The position numbers and the translations under genes were made by a program. A stretch of 64,000 nt of DNA. It comes from Streptomyces sp. NBC_01217. GTDB taxonomy: Bacteria; Actinomycetota; Actinomycetes; Streptomycetales; Streptomycetaceae. The number at the start of each line of letters is the position of its first letter. The first letter of the stretch is position 1. The DNA lies in NCBI RefSeq assembly GCF_035994185.1, contig NZ_CP108538.1, positions 3,782,001 through 3,846,000 of the forward strand, written 5' to 3'. Positions 35,163 to 44,239 of this stretch are shown piece by piece. The notes below the pieces were generated by a model. That model was not told the DNA's origin. It saw nothing but the letters and a program-made list of their open reading frames with translations, and made no database searches.

Positions 35163-36142
35163 GCGCGGAGATCCGCAATGTGATCGTCATCGGCTCCGGT
35201 CCGGCCGGTTACACTGCCGCGCTCTACACGGCGCGCGCGGACCTCAACCCGCTGGTCTTCGGCGGTGCGATCTTCGTCGGGGGTTCCCTGACGACGACGA
35301 CCGAGGTCGAGAACTTCCCCGGCTTCCCCGAGGGCGTGCAGGGTCCGCAGCTCATGGAGGACATGCGGGCCCAGGCCGAGCGCTTCGGCGCCGAGATGAT
35401 CGACGACGACATCGTCGAAGTCGATCTCACCGGGGACATCAAGACCGTCACAGACACCACCGGTACCGTCCACCGGGCGAAGGCCGTGATCGTCGCGACC
35501 GGGTCCGGCTATCGCAAGCTCGGCCTGCCCAAGGAGGACGAACTCTCCGGGCGGGGTGTGTCCTGGTGCGCCACCTGCGACGGGTTCTTCTTCCGCGACC
35601 GCGACATCGTCGTGGTCGGCGGTGGCGACACCGCGATGGAAGAGGCCACCTTCCTGACCCGGTTCGCGAAGTCGGTCACCGTCGTCCACCGCCGCTCCGC
35701 GTTGCGGGCCTCGCAGGTGATGCAGAACCGCGCGTTCGCCGACGACAAGATCTCCTTCGCGTTCGACAGCGAGGTCGCCGAGATCAAGGACGAGGGCGGC
35801 ATGCTCTCCGGCCTGACCTTGCGTGACACCTTCACCGGCGCCACGCGCGACATCGACGCCACCGGACTGTTCATCGCGATCGGCCACGACCCGCGCAGCG
35901 AACTGTTCAAGGACCAGCTGGACCTGGACGATGAGGGATACCTCAAGGTCCAGTTCCCCTCCACTCGGACGAACATCCCGGGCGTCTTCGGCGCCGGCGA
36001 CGTTGTCGACCACACCTACCGTCAGGCCATCACCGCTGCCGGCTCCGGCTGCGCGGCGGCCCTGGACGCCGAGCGTTACCTCGCCGCCCTCGCCGACATT
36101 GAGAACGCCGCGGAGCCGGTCAAGGCCCCGGCCACCGTCTGA
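35159..36142 (+). CDS. trxB: Thioredoxin reductase (ArsT-like)
   Basis: This 327-residue flavoprotein has [19 protein letters not shown] (FAD), the redox-active WCATCDGFF (Cys137/Cys140), [21 protein letters not shown] (NADPH) and [34 protein letters not shown] (C-terminal FAD signature). It reduces the thioredoxin encoded next, which in turn regenerates ArsC. It overlaps arsC1 by 4 bp. In Streptomyces ars clusters this gene is called arsT. Confidence 0.95.
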   Translation: MSAEIRNVIVIGSGPAGYTAALYTARADLNPLVFGGAIFVGGSLTTTTEVENFPGFPEGVQGPQLMEDMRAQAERFGAEMIDDDIVEVDLTGDIKTVTDTTGTVHRAKAVIVATGSGYRKLGLPKEDELSGRGVSWCATCDGFFFRDRDIVVVGGGDTAMEEATFLTRFAKSVTVVHRRSALRASQVMQNRAFADDKISFAFDSEVAEIKDEGGMLSGLTLRDTFTGATRDIDATGLFIAIGHDPRSELFKDQLDLDDEGYLKVQFPSTRTNIPGVFGAGDVVDHTYRQAITAAGSGCAAALDAERYLAALADIENAAEPVKAPATV

Positions 36143-36165
36143 ACCACCTGTAACAGGAGGCCGCC

Positions 36166-36489
36166 ATGGCTCTCAAGAGCGTCACCGACGACAGCTTCGA
36201 CGAGGAAGTCCTCAAGAGCGGCAAGCCCGTGCTCGTCGACTTCTGGGCCGCCTGGTGCGGCCCGTGCCGCCAGCTCGCCCCCTCCCTGGAGGCGATCGCC
36301 GCCGAACACGGCGACAAGATCGAGATCGTCAAGCTCAACATCGACGAGAACCCGGCCACCGCCGCCAAGTACGGCGTCATGTCCATCCCCACGATGAACG
36401 TCTACCAGGGCGGCGAGGTCACCAAGACCATCGTCGGCGCGAAGCCGAAGGCCGCGCTGGAACGCGACCTCGAAGACTTCATCAGCTGA
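36166..36489 (+). CDS. trxA: Thioredoxin
   Basis: This 107-residue thioredoxin has the active site WCGPC (Cys31-Cys34) in [22 protein letters not shown], plus the cis-Pro loop [21 protein letters not shown] lies just upstream. It is the last gene of arsC-trxB-trxA, ended by a hairpin, and donates electrons to ArsC. Confidence 0.96.
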   Translation: MALKSVTDDSFDEEVLKSGKPVLVDFWAAWCGPCRQLAPSLEAIAAEHGDKIEIVKLNIDENPATAAKYGVMSIPTMNVYQGGEVTKTIVGAKPKAALERDLEDFIS

Positions 36490-36504
36490 TCAGCACCGTC
36501 GCTT

Positions 36505-36530
36505 CCCGGCAGAGGTCCCACTCTGCCGGG
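36505..36530 (+). terminator. Terminator of the arsC-trxB-trxA operon
   Basis: A perfect 10-bp stem (CCCGGCAGAG / CTCTGCCGGG) with a 6-nt loop lies 15 bp after the trxA stop. As is common in Streptomyces, no U-run follows. Confidence 0.75.
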
Positions 36531-36585
36531 GGCGCGGTGTCCCGCCCTTGATCCTTTAGTACGACGCCCCTCCTGGGAGGTCCAC

Positions 36586-37983
36586 GTGGCCAGCAAGCGC
36601 ATAGTCGCCGTCGGCGGAAGCGACGCCGGAATCAGTGCCGCGCTCCGTGCACGCGAACTCGACCCCGACAGCGACGTGACCGTGGTCGTGGCCGACGGGT
36701 ACCCCAACTTTTCCATCTGCGGCATCCCGTACTACGTCTCGGGCGACGTGCCGCACTGGACCGACCTGGCCCATCGCACGGCCGAGGACCTCAAGGCCAC
36801 GGGCATGCAGGTCCGGACGAACACCCTGGCCACCTCGATCGATGTGGCCGGCAAGCTCCTGACCGTCCGCGGCGAGGACGGACAGGTCGAGGACCTGCCG
36901 TACGAAGCGCTCGTCGTTGGCACGGGTGCGGTCAGCGCCCGGCCGCCGATCGCGGGCCTGACCGGCCCCGACCCGCTCGGCCCGCGCGACGGTGTCCATC
37001 TGCTGCACAGCATGGGCGACACCTTCGAGGTCATGCGCAGCATCGAGAAACGTCGGCCCGCCAAGGCGGCCGTGATCGGCGCCGGATACATCGGCCTGGA
37101 GATGGCGGAAGCCCTCACTACGCGCGGCATCGCCGTCACGCAGATCGAAGCCCTGCCCGAGGTCCTGCCGACCGTCGACCCCGAACTCGGCGCCCTGGTC
37201 CACACCGAGCTCACCGCTCACGGCGTCGAAGTCATCACCGGCACCACCGTTTCCGCTGTCTCGCGTGAAGGCAGCTCGCTGCGCATCCGGGCAACCGGTC
37301 CGCACGGAGAAGCTCTCACCCGCGACGTCGACCTGGTCCTGGTCGTCGTGGGTGTACGACCCGACACCGCGCTCGCCGTCGAGGCCGGAGCCCGTACGGG
37401 AGCCAAGGGCGCCATCGAGGTCGACGCCCACATGCGCACCTCGCTCCCGGATGTGTACGCCGCGGGAGACTGCGTCGTCACCCACCACCGGCTGCTTGGA
37501 GAGACCTGGCTGCCTCTCGGCACCACCGCGCACAAGCAGGGCCGAGTCGCCGGTGAGAACGCCCTCGGCGGCGACCGCCGTTTCGCAGGCAGCCTCGGCA
37601 CTCAAGTGGTGAAGGTCTTCGATCTCGTCGCCGCACGCACGGGCCTGCGCGAGCACGAGGCCGTTGCGGCGGCCCGTGGCTGGGCCCCGGTCACCACGGC
37701 CAGCAGTCCGGACGATCACAAGGCGTACTACCCGGGCGCGACGCCCATCGCGGTACGCGTCACCGGCGACGCTTCGACCGGTCTCCTCCTGGGTGCCCAG
37801 CTCGTCGGGCATCGCGGCGCGGAGATCTCCAAGCGGGTCGACACGTACGCCACCGCGCTCTTCCACGGAATGAGCGTCGACGGCATCAGCGACCTCGACC
37901 TCTCGTACACGCCGCCGCTCGGTTCACCCTGGGACGCCGTCCAGGTCGCCGCACAGGCGTGGGAGCGGAAGAACCGGCCCTAG
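36586..37983 (+). CDS. CoA-disulfide-reductase-like FAD oxidoreductase
   Basis: This 465-residue protein of the pyridine nucleotide-disulfide class starts at GTG 36586 with GGGAGG upstream. It has IVAVGGSDAGISAALRARELD (FAD), NFSICGIPYYVSG with the single active-site Cys45 typical of CoA-disulfide/NADH oxidase-type enzymes, AAVIGAGYIGLEMAEALTTRG (NAD(P)H), DVYAAGDCV and a C-terminal dimerisation domain. It may repair thiols oxidised by arsenic chemistry; the substrate is not deducible. It is convergent with arsR3, overlapping by 4 bp. Confidence 0.82.
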   Translation: MASKRIVAVGGSDAGISAALRARELDPDSDVTVVVADGYPNFSICGIPYYVSGDVPHWTDLAHRTAEDLKATGMQVRTNTLATSIDVAGKLLTVRGEDGQVEDLPYEALVVGTGAVSARPPIAGLTGPDPLGPRDGVHLLHSMGDTFEVMRSIEKRRPAKAAVIGAGYIGLEMAEALTTRGIAVTQIEALPEVLPTVDPELGALVHTELTAHGVEVITGTTVSAVSREGSSLRIRATGPHGEALTRDVDLVLVVVGVRPDTALAVEAGARTGAKGAIEVDAHMRTSLPDVYAAGDCVVTHHRLLGETWLPLGTTAHKQGRVAGENALGGDRRFAGSLGTQVVKVFDLVAARTGLREHEAVAAARGWAPVTTASSPDDHKAYYPGATPIAVRVTGDASTGLLLGAQLVGHRGAEISKRVDTYATALFHGMSVDGISDLDLSYTPPLGSPWDAVQVAAQAWERKNRP

Positions 37984-38354
37984 CTGACCGCTGGATCCAG
38001 TATCTGGCGCACGCGGCGCAGACCGTCGTGGTTGACCGAGAACCAGGCCCAGGTGCCCCGGCGTTCCCGGTCCAGAAGGCCGGCCTCGGTCATCTTCTTG
38101 AGGTGGTGGCTGACGGTCGGCTGGCGAAGGCCGAGGCACTCTGTGAGGTCGCAGACACACGCTTCGCCGCCGGGCGCCTGCTCGATCAGCCGCAGCAGCT
38201 GTAGCCGGGTGGGGTCGGCGATGGCCTTGAGCATGTCGGCGAGGCGCTGGGCTTCTTCTCGTTCGATGAGCAGGCAGGCCAGGCCGGAGGTGCAGGACGA
38301 CGATTCCGCTGCGTCCACCGCCGTACCCGCCACACCGTATGCAGTGATAGCCAT
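37980..38354 (-). CDS. arsR: ArsR-family repressor (ArsR3)
   Basis: This 124-residue winged-helix protein has MLKAIADPTRLQLLRLIEQ, EACVCDLTECLGLRQPTVSHHLKKMTEAGLLDRERRG, the CxC arsenite site and additional Cys near the N-terminus (SSSCTSGLACLL). It resembles ArsR1 more than ArsR2. It is divergent from arsC2, and the 168-bp gap holds an ATAGAT repeat and a PHO-box-like repeat. It is the best candidate for binding the ATAGAT/ATCTAT operators. Confidence 0.9.
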   Translation of the reverse strand: MAITAYGVAGTAVDAAESSSCTSGLACLLIEREEAQRLADMLKAIADPTRLQLLRLIEQAPGGEACVCDLTECLGLRQPTVSHHLKKMTEAGLLDRERRGTWAWFSVNHDGLRRVRQILDPAVS

Positions 38355-38415
38355 CTATTCACCATAAGCGCCGTTCGAGTGACACCCCCGTGGTCAGAGG
38401 CCCCGCCGACCGTGT

Positions 38416-38437
38416 GTTCACCGAGCGTTCACTTTGG
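38416..38437 (+). promoter_or_regulatory. PHO-box-like direct repeat upstream of arsC2
   Basis: Two consecutive 11-bp units, GTTCACCGAGC and GTTCACTTTGG, match the Streptomyces PhoP-box consensus (GTTCACC-like units with 11-bp period). It lies 86 bp before the arsC2 start. It suggests phosphate control of the arsenate reductase; PhoP binding is not shown by sequence alone. Confidence 0.65.
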
Positions 38438-38455
38438 TTGCAGCCTACTCAGAAC

Positions 38456-38471
38456 ATAGATATCCATCTAT
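38456..38471. promoter_or_regulatory. ATAGAT-type inverted repeat before arsC2
   Basis: ATAGAT and ATCTAT arms flank a 4-bp spacer, 52 bp upstream of arsC2 and 19 bp after the PHO-box-like repeat. It shares half-sites with the repeats at 30911-30932 and 44024-44041. Confidence 0.65.
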
Positions 38472-38522
38472 AATTTGGGGTGCGGAGAGTAGCAAATCTC
38501 CGCCGACCGGATGGGGTGCGCC

Positions 38523-39230
38523 ATGGAAGATCACGCTTCGCTCGGCCCTGCCACGCCCCCGCTCCGGGACACACGCACGGTGCTGGAACGCATCGTCCGA
38601 CGGCTGTCCGCACGGCACAGCCGGGCCTTCTCCCGGCAGACGGTGGCCGGCTACGTCGAGGAATGCGCCGAGCAGCTGTCGAGCCGGGCCCGGGTGGGCA
38701 CCCATCTGCCTGTCCTGATCGAACGCTTCGCAGATCAGCGGCTGAGCGCCCTGGCCCGGGGGCTGGGTCTGTCTCCCAAGCGGGTTCCCGAGGCCCTGTT
38801 CGTCTGCACGGAGAACGCGGGCCGCTCTCAACTGGCCGCTGCCCTCATGCGTCAGCAGGTCCAGGGGGCGGTCCGGGTCCTGAGCGCCGGGTCCGAGCCC
38901 GGTGTCGAGATCGCGCCGGTGGTGCGCCGGCTGCTCGCCGAAGCCGGACTCGGCATCGATGACGAGTTCCCGAAGCCTCTGACACCCGAAGTGTTCACCG
39001 CTGCCGATGTCGTTGTCACCCTTGGCTGCGGCGACGCCTGCCCGGTGCGGCCCGGTCGCCGCTACCAGGACTGGGACCTGCCCGACCTGAGCGGCCTGGA
39101 CATCGAGAGCGCGCGAGCAGTCCGCGACGCACTGGCAATTCGTGTCGGCAGACTTGCACAGGAGCTGCTCGACGCGCGCAGCCCCGAATCAGGACCGCCC
39201 GCGGGTTCGGCGTCCGTCCCGAGCCGCTGA
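38523..39230 (+). CDS. arsC: Arsenate reductase with N-terminal three-helix-bundle domain (ArsC2)
   Basis: This 235-residue fusion has residues ~18-80 as a three-helix bundle (VLERIVRRLSARHSRAFSRQ ... HLPVLIERFADQRLSALARG), as found in proteins annotated with a three-helix-bundle dimerisation domain. Residues 90-225 are an LMW-phosphatase ArsC with CTENAGR (Cys95-Arg101) and TLGCGDACPV. The redox cysteines are conserved, so it should reduce arsenate; the extra domain may dimerise or dock a reductant. ATG 38523 has GGATGGGG upstream. It is divergent from arsR3 with a dual PHO/ArsR-like control region. Confidence 0.88.
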   Translation: MEDHASLGPATPPLRDTRTVLERIVRRLSARHSRAFSRQTVAGYVEECAEQLSSRARVGTHLPVLIERFADQRLSALARGLGLSPKRVPEALFVCTENAGRSQLAAALMRQQVQGAVRVLSAGSEPGVEIAPVVRRLLAEAGLGIDDEFPKPLTPEVFTAADVVVTLGCGDACPVRPGRRYQDWDLPDLSGLDIESARAVRDALAIRVGRLAQELLDARSPESGPPAGSASVPSR

Positions 39231-39290
39231 TACCTGAGCGATACCCCGGAGCAGTGGTCTTGGCATCCAACTGCACCACCGCCTCGGCCG

Positions 39291-40085
39291 CTACGTGGCC
39301 GATCCGGGAGCGGAGAGACCTGAGGACGCACTCTGCCGTCTCTTGGTGCCGCAATCCAGGCGGTAGCCCATGCCGCGGATGGCATCGATCGTGCAGCAGC
39401 TGCCGGAGTCTTCGCGAAGACGGTTGCGTACGCGTCGGATGTGGACGGTGAGGCTGTTGCTGTCCAAGGACTCCACGCCCCAGATCGCCTGGGTGAGTTC
39501 GCTGCGGCTGACCACACGGTTGGCGTGCTCCATCAGGTAGCGCAGCAGCATGAATTCACGCACCGGCAACTGAAGTGCACGGCCGCGTACATAGACGTGA
39601 AAGCCCGCGGCATCAAGCTCGATATCACCGATGACCAACGTCTGCACCGAGCCGTCGCCACTCGGCCGGGTGCCCAGGAGCAGGGGCAGGATCTCCTCGG
39701 TCCGGTAGGGGCGGGCCACGACGGCAACGGCGCCGACAGCCAACGCTGCTGTGGCTTCCTGCGAACCGTCGGTGCCCGCACCCACGATGACGGGGACCGG
39801 GTGCAGACGTGCGATCAGCTCGGTAACCGCTGCCGCGCCCACAACCGGCAACGGGGCGCCGAGCAGCACCGCTCGAGGGCGGCGGGCGCCGACCTGAAGC
39901 AGTGCTTCGGCGCCGTCGTGACAGACAACAGCCGTAACACCTGCCGCGGCGAAGCGGCTCACCGTCTCGTCGGCGAGTCGCATGTCCGGCTCGGCCAGCA
40001 GCAGACCTGGGGCCTTGCCGTCCTCTGGGCCGCCGGAACTGCCTTGCGTTGCGGTTTCTGGGAGCCGGTGTGCATCGGGGGTCAC
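39291..40085 (-). CDS. Degenerate OmpR/PhoB-family response regulator at the end of the pst operon
   Basis: The product has 264 residues. The receiver-like domain (25-140) has lost its chemistry: the phosphoacceptor Asp is Gly76 (RAVLLGAPLP), the Thr/Ser position is Gly (VIVGAG) and the switch Lys is Arg (VVARPYR). The C-terminal winged helix is intact (LPVREFMLLRYLMEHANRVV, SLTVHIRRVRNRLRE, IDAIRGMGYRLD) and contains an unusual vicinal Cys pair at 230-231 in the wing. GTG 40085 has AAGGAG upstream. It follows pstB by 54 bp, the place usually held by phoU. No kinase is nearby. It probably acts without phosphorylation. Confidence 0.82.
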   Translation of the reverse strand: MTPDAHRLPETATQGSSGGPEDGKAPGLLLAEPDMRLADETVSRFAAAGVTAVVCHDGAEALLQVGARRPRAVLLGAPLPVVGAAAVTELIARLHPVPVIVGAGTDGSQEATAALAVGAVAVVARPYRTEEILPLLLGTRPSGDGSVQTLVIGDIELDAAGFHVYVRGRALQLPVREFMLLRYLMEHANRVVSRSELTQAIWGVESLDSNSLTVHIRRVRNRLREDSGSCCTIDAIRGMGYRLDCGTKRRQSASSGLSAPGSAT

Positions 40086-40139
40086 CCGGGGTACTCCTTC
40101 ACGTGTCGTGCGTAAAGGGGCGGACATCGGACGGGTCCG

Positions 40140-41054
40140 TCAGCCGAAGCGGCCGGAGATGTAGTCCTCGGTGCGCTGGTCGGAGGGGTTGCCGAAAATC
40201 CTGGCGGTCTCGTCGTACTCGATCAGGCGGCCGTGTCGTACGCCGTTGCCGTCGACGTCCGCGGTGAAGAACGCCGTGCGGTGCGAGACGCGTGCGGCCT
40301 GCTGCATGTTGTGGGTGACGACGATGATCGTGAACTGCTGGGACAGCTGCTCCATCAGGTCTTCGATCTTGGCGGTGGCAATCGGGTCCAGCGCGGAGCA
40401 CGGCTCGTCCATCAGGATCACTTCGGGCTTGACCGCAATGGTCCGGGCGATGCACAGCCGCTGCTGCTGACCGCCGGACAGCGCCAGCGCGGACGTCTTG
40501 AGCTTGTCCTTGACCTCGTCCCACAGAGCGGCACGGGTGAGGGTCTCTTCGACCAGGTCGTCAAGGTTGCCCTTGAATCCGGAAACCCTGGGCCCGTAAG
40601 CGATGTTGTCGTAGATCGACTTGGGGAACGGGTTGGGCTTCTGGAAGACCATGCCGATGCGGCGGCGCACCTCGATGGGGTCGACTTCACGGCCGTACAG
40701 GTCTTGGTCGTGGTAGCGGACTTTGCCCACGACGCGGGCCGTGGGCACCAGGTCGTTCATCCGGTTGAAGCAGCGCAGCACCGTGGACTTGCCGCACCCG
40801 GAGGGACCGATCATCGCGGTGATCTGCTGGTGTCCGATGTTCATGTTGACGTCGCGGACGGCTTCGTGGTCGCCGTAGAAGACCGAGAGGCTGCCGACCT
40901 CGAACACCGGGCTGGCCAGGGGCGGAGCGAACCGGAAGCTGACCTGCGGCGTCTTGGTGCCGCCGGTGGCGTCGGAAGGAGGGGTCATCGCGTTCTCCTG
41001 CGCAGAGTCAACTGGCTTCTTCGTGAGGTCTGTTACGGAATCCATGGTGGTCAC
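40140..41054 (-). CDS. pstB: Phosphate ABC transporter ATP-binding protein
   Basis: This 304-residue PstB has Walker [10 protein letters not shown] (83-91), the Pst-typical [12 protein letters not shown] and [20 protein letters not shown], signature LSGGQQQR (192-199) and Walker B VILMDEP (212-218). The first ~50 residues are an unusual polar extension. GTG 41054 overlaps the pstA stop; ATG codons at residues 4 and 23 are alternatives. It energises phosphate import. Confidence 0.95.
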   Translation of the reverse strand: MTTMDSVTDLTKKPVDSAQENAMTPPSDATGGTKTPQVSFRFAPPLASPVFEVGSLSVFYGDHEAVRDVNMNIGHQQITAMIGPSGCGKSTVLRCFNRMNDLVPTARVVGKVRYHDQDLYGREVDPIEVRRRIGMVFQKPNPFPKSIYDNIAYGPRVSGFKGNLDDLVEETLTRAALWDEVKDKLKTSALALSGGQQQRLCIARTIAVKPEVILMDEPCSALDPIATAKIEDLMEQLSQQFTIIVVTHNMQQAARVSHRTAFFTADVDGNGVRHGRLIEYDETARIFGNPSDQRTEDYISGRFG

Positions 41055-41962
41055 CAGCGGCGGGAGTAGTGGTTACGGAGCCAGATCGCCACAGAGTTCA
41101 TGGCCAGCAGGATCACCAGCAGGACGACGATCGCGGCGGATGCCAGGGCGGTGAACTCGGCGCGGGACTGGCTGATCCAGTTGAAGATCTGGATGGGCAG
41201 GACGGTGAAGGCACTCTGTGCGCCGGTCGGGTTGAACGTGATGAACGTCAGCCCGCCGAGCAGCAGGAGCGGGGCCGCCTCGCCGATGGCGCGGGACAGG
41301 GCCAGGATCGAGCCGGTCGCCATACCTGGTACGGCGGCGGGCAAGACCTGGCGGCGGATCGTCTGCCACTGGGTTGCCCCCAGGGCGAGGGACGCCTGTC
41401 GGATGGACTGCGGCACTGCGCGGATCGCCTCCCGGGAGGAGATGATCACCACTGGCAGGACCAGCAGCGACAGGGTGAGCGAGGCCGTCATGACGGTCTG
41501 TCCGAAGCCCAGGCCGCGGGAGATGACGCCGAGCCCCAAGATGCCGTAGACGATGGATGGCACCGCAGCGAGGTTCTGGATGTTGATCTCGATCGCCCGG
41601 TTCCACCACCGGTTGGGGTCGGCGTACTCCTCCAGGTAGATCGCGGTGAGGATGCCGGTCGGCAGGCAGTACAGAGCGGTGAACGCGATCACCCAGATCG
41701 TGCCCATGATCGCGGACTGGGCTCCGGCCTTACCCGGGTCGATGATGTCGGGGAAGTTCGACCAGATCCGCGGATCCAGGCGGGGCCATCCTTCGACGAT
41801 CACGTAGGTGAGGAGGGAGGCGAGGAAGACGACAGCGACGGCGAGGGACACCCACAGGCTGAGGTGGAAGAACCTCTCCCGCCACGGCGTGCCACGGCCC
41901 TTGAGCCGGGGCACTTCAGGCGTGTCTGTTACGCGGTTGCGCTCGATGACAGGAGAACTCAT
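41051..41962 (-). CDS. pstA: Phosphate ABC transporter permease
   Basis: This 303-residue protein has six predicted membrane helices and conserved PstA segments ([80 protein letters not shown], the last containing the EAA loop). It pairs with PstC in the membrane channel and overlaps pstC and pstB by 4 bp each. Confidence 0.95.
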   Translation of the reverse strand: MSSPVIERNRVTDTPEVPRLKGRGTPWRERFFHLSLWVSLAVAVVFLASLLTYVIVEGWPRLDPRIWSNFPDIIDPGKAGAQSAIMGTIWVIAFTALYCLPTGILTAIYLEEYADPNRWWNRAIEINIQNLAAVPSIVYGILGLGVISRGLGFGQTVMTASLTLSLLVLPVVIISSREAIRAVPQSIRQASLALGATQWQTIRRQVLPAAVPGMATGSILALSRAIGEAAPLLLLGGLTFITFNPTGAQSAFTVLPIQIFNWISQSRAEFTALASAAIVVLLVILLAMNSVAIWLRNHYSRRW

Positions 41963-42909
41963 TCGTACACCTCGCGGTACTTGCGCACGAGACGGATGCT
42001 GAGCAGATTCATCACCAGGGTCATCACGAAGAGCAGCGATCCCACAGCAAAGATCGTCTGGTAGCCGACGGACCCGGTGGGCAGGTCGCCGATACCGGCT
42101 GCGGCAATGAACGCGGTCATGGTCTGCATGCCTTCGAGCGGGTCGAAGGAGAGGTTCGGACGGCCGCCGGCCGCGATGGCCACGATCATCGTCTCGCCCA
42201 GGGCGCGGGAGATGCCCAGCACCACAGCGGCGACGATTCCGGACAGAGCGGCAGGCACCACCACGCGGGTGGAGACCTGCATGCGCGATGACCCGAGCCC
42301 GTATGCGCCATCGCGCAGGGCGCGTGGCACCGCGCTCATGGAGTCCTCGGCGAGCGAGGCGATCGTCGGAATGATCATGATGCCCATGACGAAGCCGGCC
42401 GCGAGAGCGTTGAAGACCTGCGGTCCCTCGCCACCCGGCCAGATGTCCTGCAGAAGCGGCGTGATGGCCTTCAGCGCGAAGAAGCCGTAGACGACGGTGG
42501 GAATGCCCGCGAGCACCTCCAGCATCGGCTTGAAGATGTTCCGCACCCGCGCGTTGGAGTACTCGCTCAGATAGACGGCCGCGCCAAGGCCCAGCGGCAC
42601 GGCTACCAGCAGCGCGATGAGGGTGACCATGAGGGTGCCGGTGACCAGCGGGATCACACCGAAGGAGGGTGGCTTGAACAGGGGCGACCAGTTGGTGCCG
42701 GCGATGAAGTCGCCGAAGTCGACCTTTCCGAAGAACGTGACGGCCGGCGGGATCAGGGCGATGACAATGCCGATCGTGGTCAGCACCGAGACCAGGGAGG
42801 CGGCCACCAAGAGGACCTTGATGGCCTTCTCACCGTAGCGCGGCTGGGACCGCCCCAGGAAGCTGGTGCTTCCTGAAGCGGTCCGCCGCCCGAGGGAGGG
42901 GGAACTCAT
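41959..42909 (-). CDS. pstC: Phosphate ABC transporter permease
   Basis: This 316-residue protein has six membrane helices, VPLGLGAAVYLSEY, LEVLAGIPTVVYGFFAL, and an EAA loop ending PAALSGIVAAVVLGISRALGET. ATG 42909 overlaps the pstS stop (TCATGA); the longer open frame is a shadow of pstS. It is the partner of PstA. Confidence 0.95.
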   Translation of the reverse strand: MSSPSLGRRTASGSTSFLGRSQPRYGEKAIKVLLVAASLVSVLTTIGIVIALIPPAVTFFGKVDFGDFIAGTNWSPLFKPPSFGVIPLVTGTLMVTLIALLVAVPLGLGAAVYLSEYSNARVRNIFKPMLEVLAGIPTVVYGFFALKAITPLLQDIWPGGEGPQVFNALAAGFVMGIMIIPTIASLAEDSMSAVPRALRDGAYGLGSSRMQVSTRVVVPAALSGIVAAVVLGISRALGETMIVAIAAGGRPNLSFDPLEGMQTMTAFIAAAGIGDLPTGSVGYQTIFAVGSLLFVMTLVMNLLSIRLVRKYREVYE

Positions 42910-43883
42910 GACTTGTGCTGCGCCTTGAGGGTCTCGAGGTCCTTCTTCAGCTCGGTCTCCTGCTGCGCGTTCAGCGGCACGAACTGGGACTTCGAGGCGA
43001 TGTCGGCGTTGTTCTCGACGTAGAACTCGACGAACGCCTCGACCTCCTTCTTCTCCAGCGAGCTGGCCTTCGGGTAGATGAACAGCGGACGGGAGAGCGG
43101 CTTGTACGTGCCCTCCTGCACCGTCTTGGTGTCGGGGGCAACGCAACCATCGCCGCCGTCGATCTTCAGGAGCTTGAGCTTGTCCTGGTTCTCCTCGTAG
43201 TAGGAGAGACCGAAGTAACCCATGCCGCCCTTGGAGCCGGAGACACCCTGGACGGTGACGTTGTCGTCCTCGCTGGGGCTGTAGTCGGTGCGGGACGCGC
43301 CCTCTTCGCCATTGATCGCGTCGGTGAAGTAGTCGAAGGTGCCCGAGTCCGTACCGGCGCCGAAGAGCTCCAGCTTCTGGTTCGGGAACTTCGGGTCGAC
43401 CTGGTTCCAGTTGTTCACCTTGGACCCGGGTTCCCAGATCTTCTTCAGCTGCTCGACGGTCAGGCAGTCGGCGAAGTCGTTGTCCTTGCTCACCACGACG
43501 GACAGACCGTCGTTGGCGACCTGGAACTCCTCGTACTTGATGCCCTTCTTGTCGCAGGCCGCCTTCTCCTCGTCCTTGATGGGACGTGAGGCGTTGGAGA
43601 TGTCGGTCTCGCCCGCGCAGAACTTCTCGAAGCCGCCGCCGGTGCCGGAGGTACCGACGGTGACCTTCACCCCGGCGTTCTCACCCTGGAAGAGCTGGGC
43701 CGCCACCGTGGAAAGCGGAGCGACCGTGCTGGAGCCGTCGGCCTTGATGGTTCCGGCCAGCTTGTCACCGTCACCGCTGCCAGAGCCCGCGTCGGCACCG
43801 CCGCACGCACTCGCGGCCAGCATCACAGCAGCCGTCAGCGCCAGGGGAACCCTGGACCGGCGCAACGAAGTGGAAATGTTCAC
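42906..43883 (-). CDS. pstS: Phosphate-binding lipoprotein of the pst operon
   Basis: This 325-residue protein has a lipoprotein signal with lipobox LAASAC (Cys27), IKADGSSTVAPLST and VTVGTSGTGGGFEKFCAG (anion loops), DISNASRPIKDEE, GAGTDSGTFDYFTDAI and GGMGYFGLSYY. It captures phosphate outside the membrane for PstCAB and, in this family, discriminates against arsenate. It is the first gene of a tightly coupled pstSCAB-regulator operon. The upstream region has ATCTAT-type palindromes instead of a clear PHO box. Confidence 0.96.
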   Translation of the reverse strand: MNISTSLRRSRVPLALTAAVMLAASACGGADAGSGSGDGDKLAGTIKADGSSTVAPLSTVAAQLFQGENAGVKVTVGTSGTGGGFEKFCAGETDISNASRPIKDEEKAACDKKGIKYEEFQVANDGLSVVVSKDNDFADCLTVEQLKKIWEPGSKVNNWNQVDPKFPNQKLELFGAGTDSGTFDYFTDAINGEEGASRTDYSPSEDDNVTVQGVSGSKGGMGYFGLSYYEENQDKLKLLKIDGGDGCVAPDTKTVQEGTYKPLSRPLFIYPKASSLEKKEVEAFVEFYVENNADIASKSQFVPLNAQQETELKKDLETLKAQHKS

Positions 43884-43970
43884 GACTCTCGACCCTCGTG
43901 TCTGCCGGGTGCCCCGGCTGTCTGTATCAGGTGCGCGGCGCGCGCCGTTCGGACGCTTAGATCGAAACGT

Positions 43971-44041
43971 GTCTATATGAATAGACGGTGCACGGGAGAC
44001 CCCTCGACGATGAACGATAGTCGTTCATCTATATAGATGAA
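43971..44041. promoter_or_regulatory. Operator cluster between pstS and the phoX-like gene
   Basis: Three inverted repeats crowd the divergent promoter. GTCTAT-4-ATAGAC lies at 43971-43986. GATGAACGA-3-TCGTTCATC lies at 44009-44029. The perfect 18-bp palindrome TTCATCTATATAGATGAA lies at 44024-44041. The ATCTAT/ATAGAT half-sites match those before arsC2 and the orphan pstS. No 11-bp-spaced GTTCACC pair is present. Control by an ArsR protein is inferred. Confidence 0.65.
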
Positions 44042-44239
44042 TCATGATGCAAAGAGGCTGCATCTACTGGCGCGCGCGACCCACCGTGAAGCCGAGCTCC
44101 GGCAAGTGGCCACTGTTCCAGCGGTGTTCACCGGCCAGCCGCCTCGACTCGCGTGTCCCACGCCTACCGTCTGAGATCGATGGCCGCCTATCTATGGGTC
44201 GGCTCGCGCTCATTTGAACCCCTTCGCGTGGAGGCAAAC

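Noticed and set aside
43884..44239. PHO box in the pst/phoX intergenic region
   Set aside because: Single GTTCACC-like words occur (for example near 44126) but no two units at 11-bp spacing; the dominant structures are ATCTAT palindromes.
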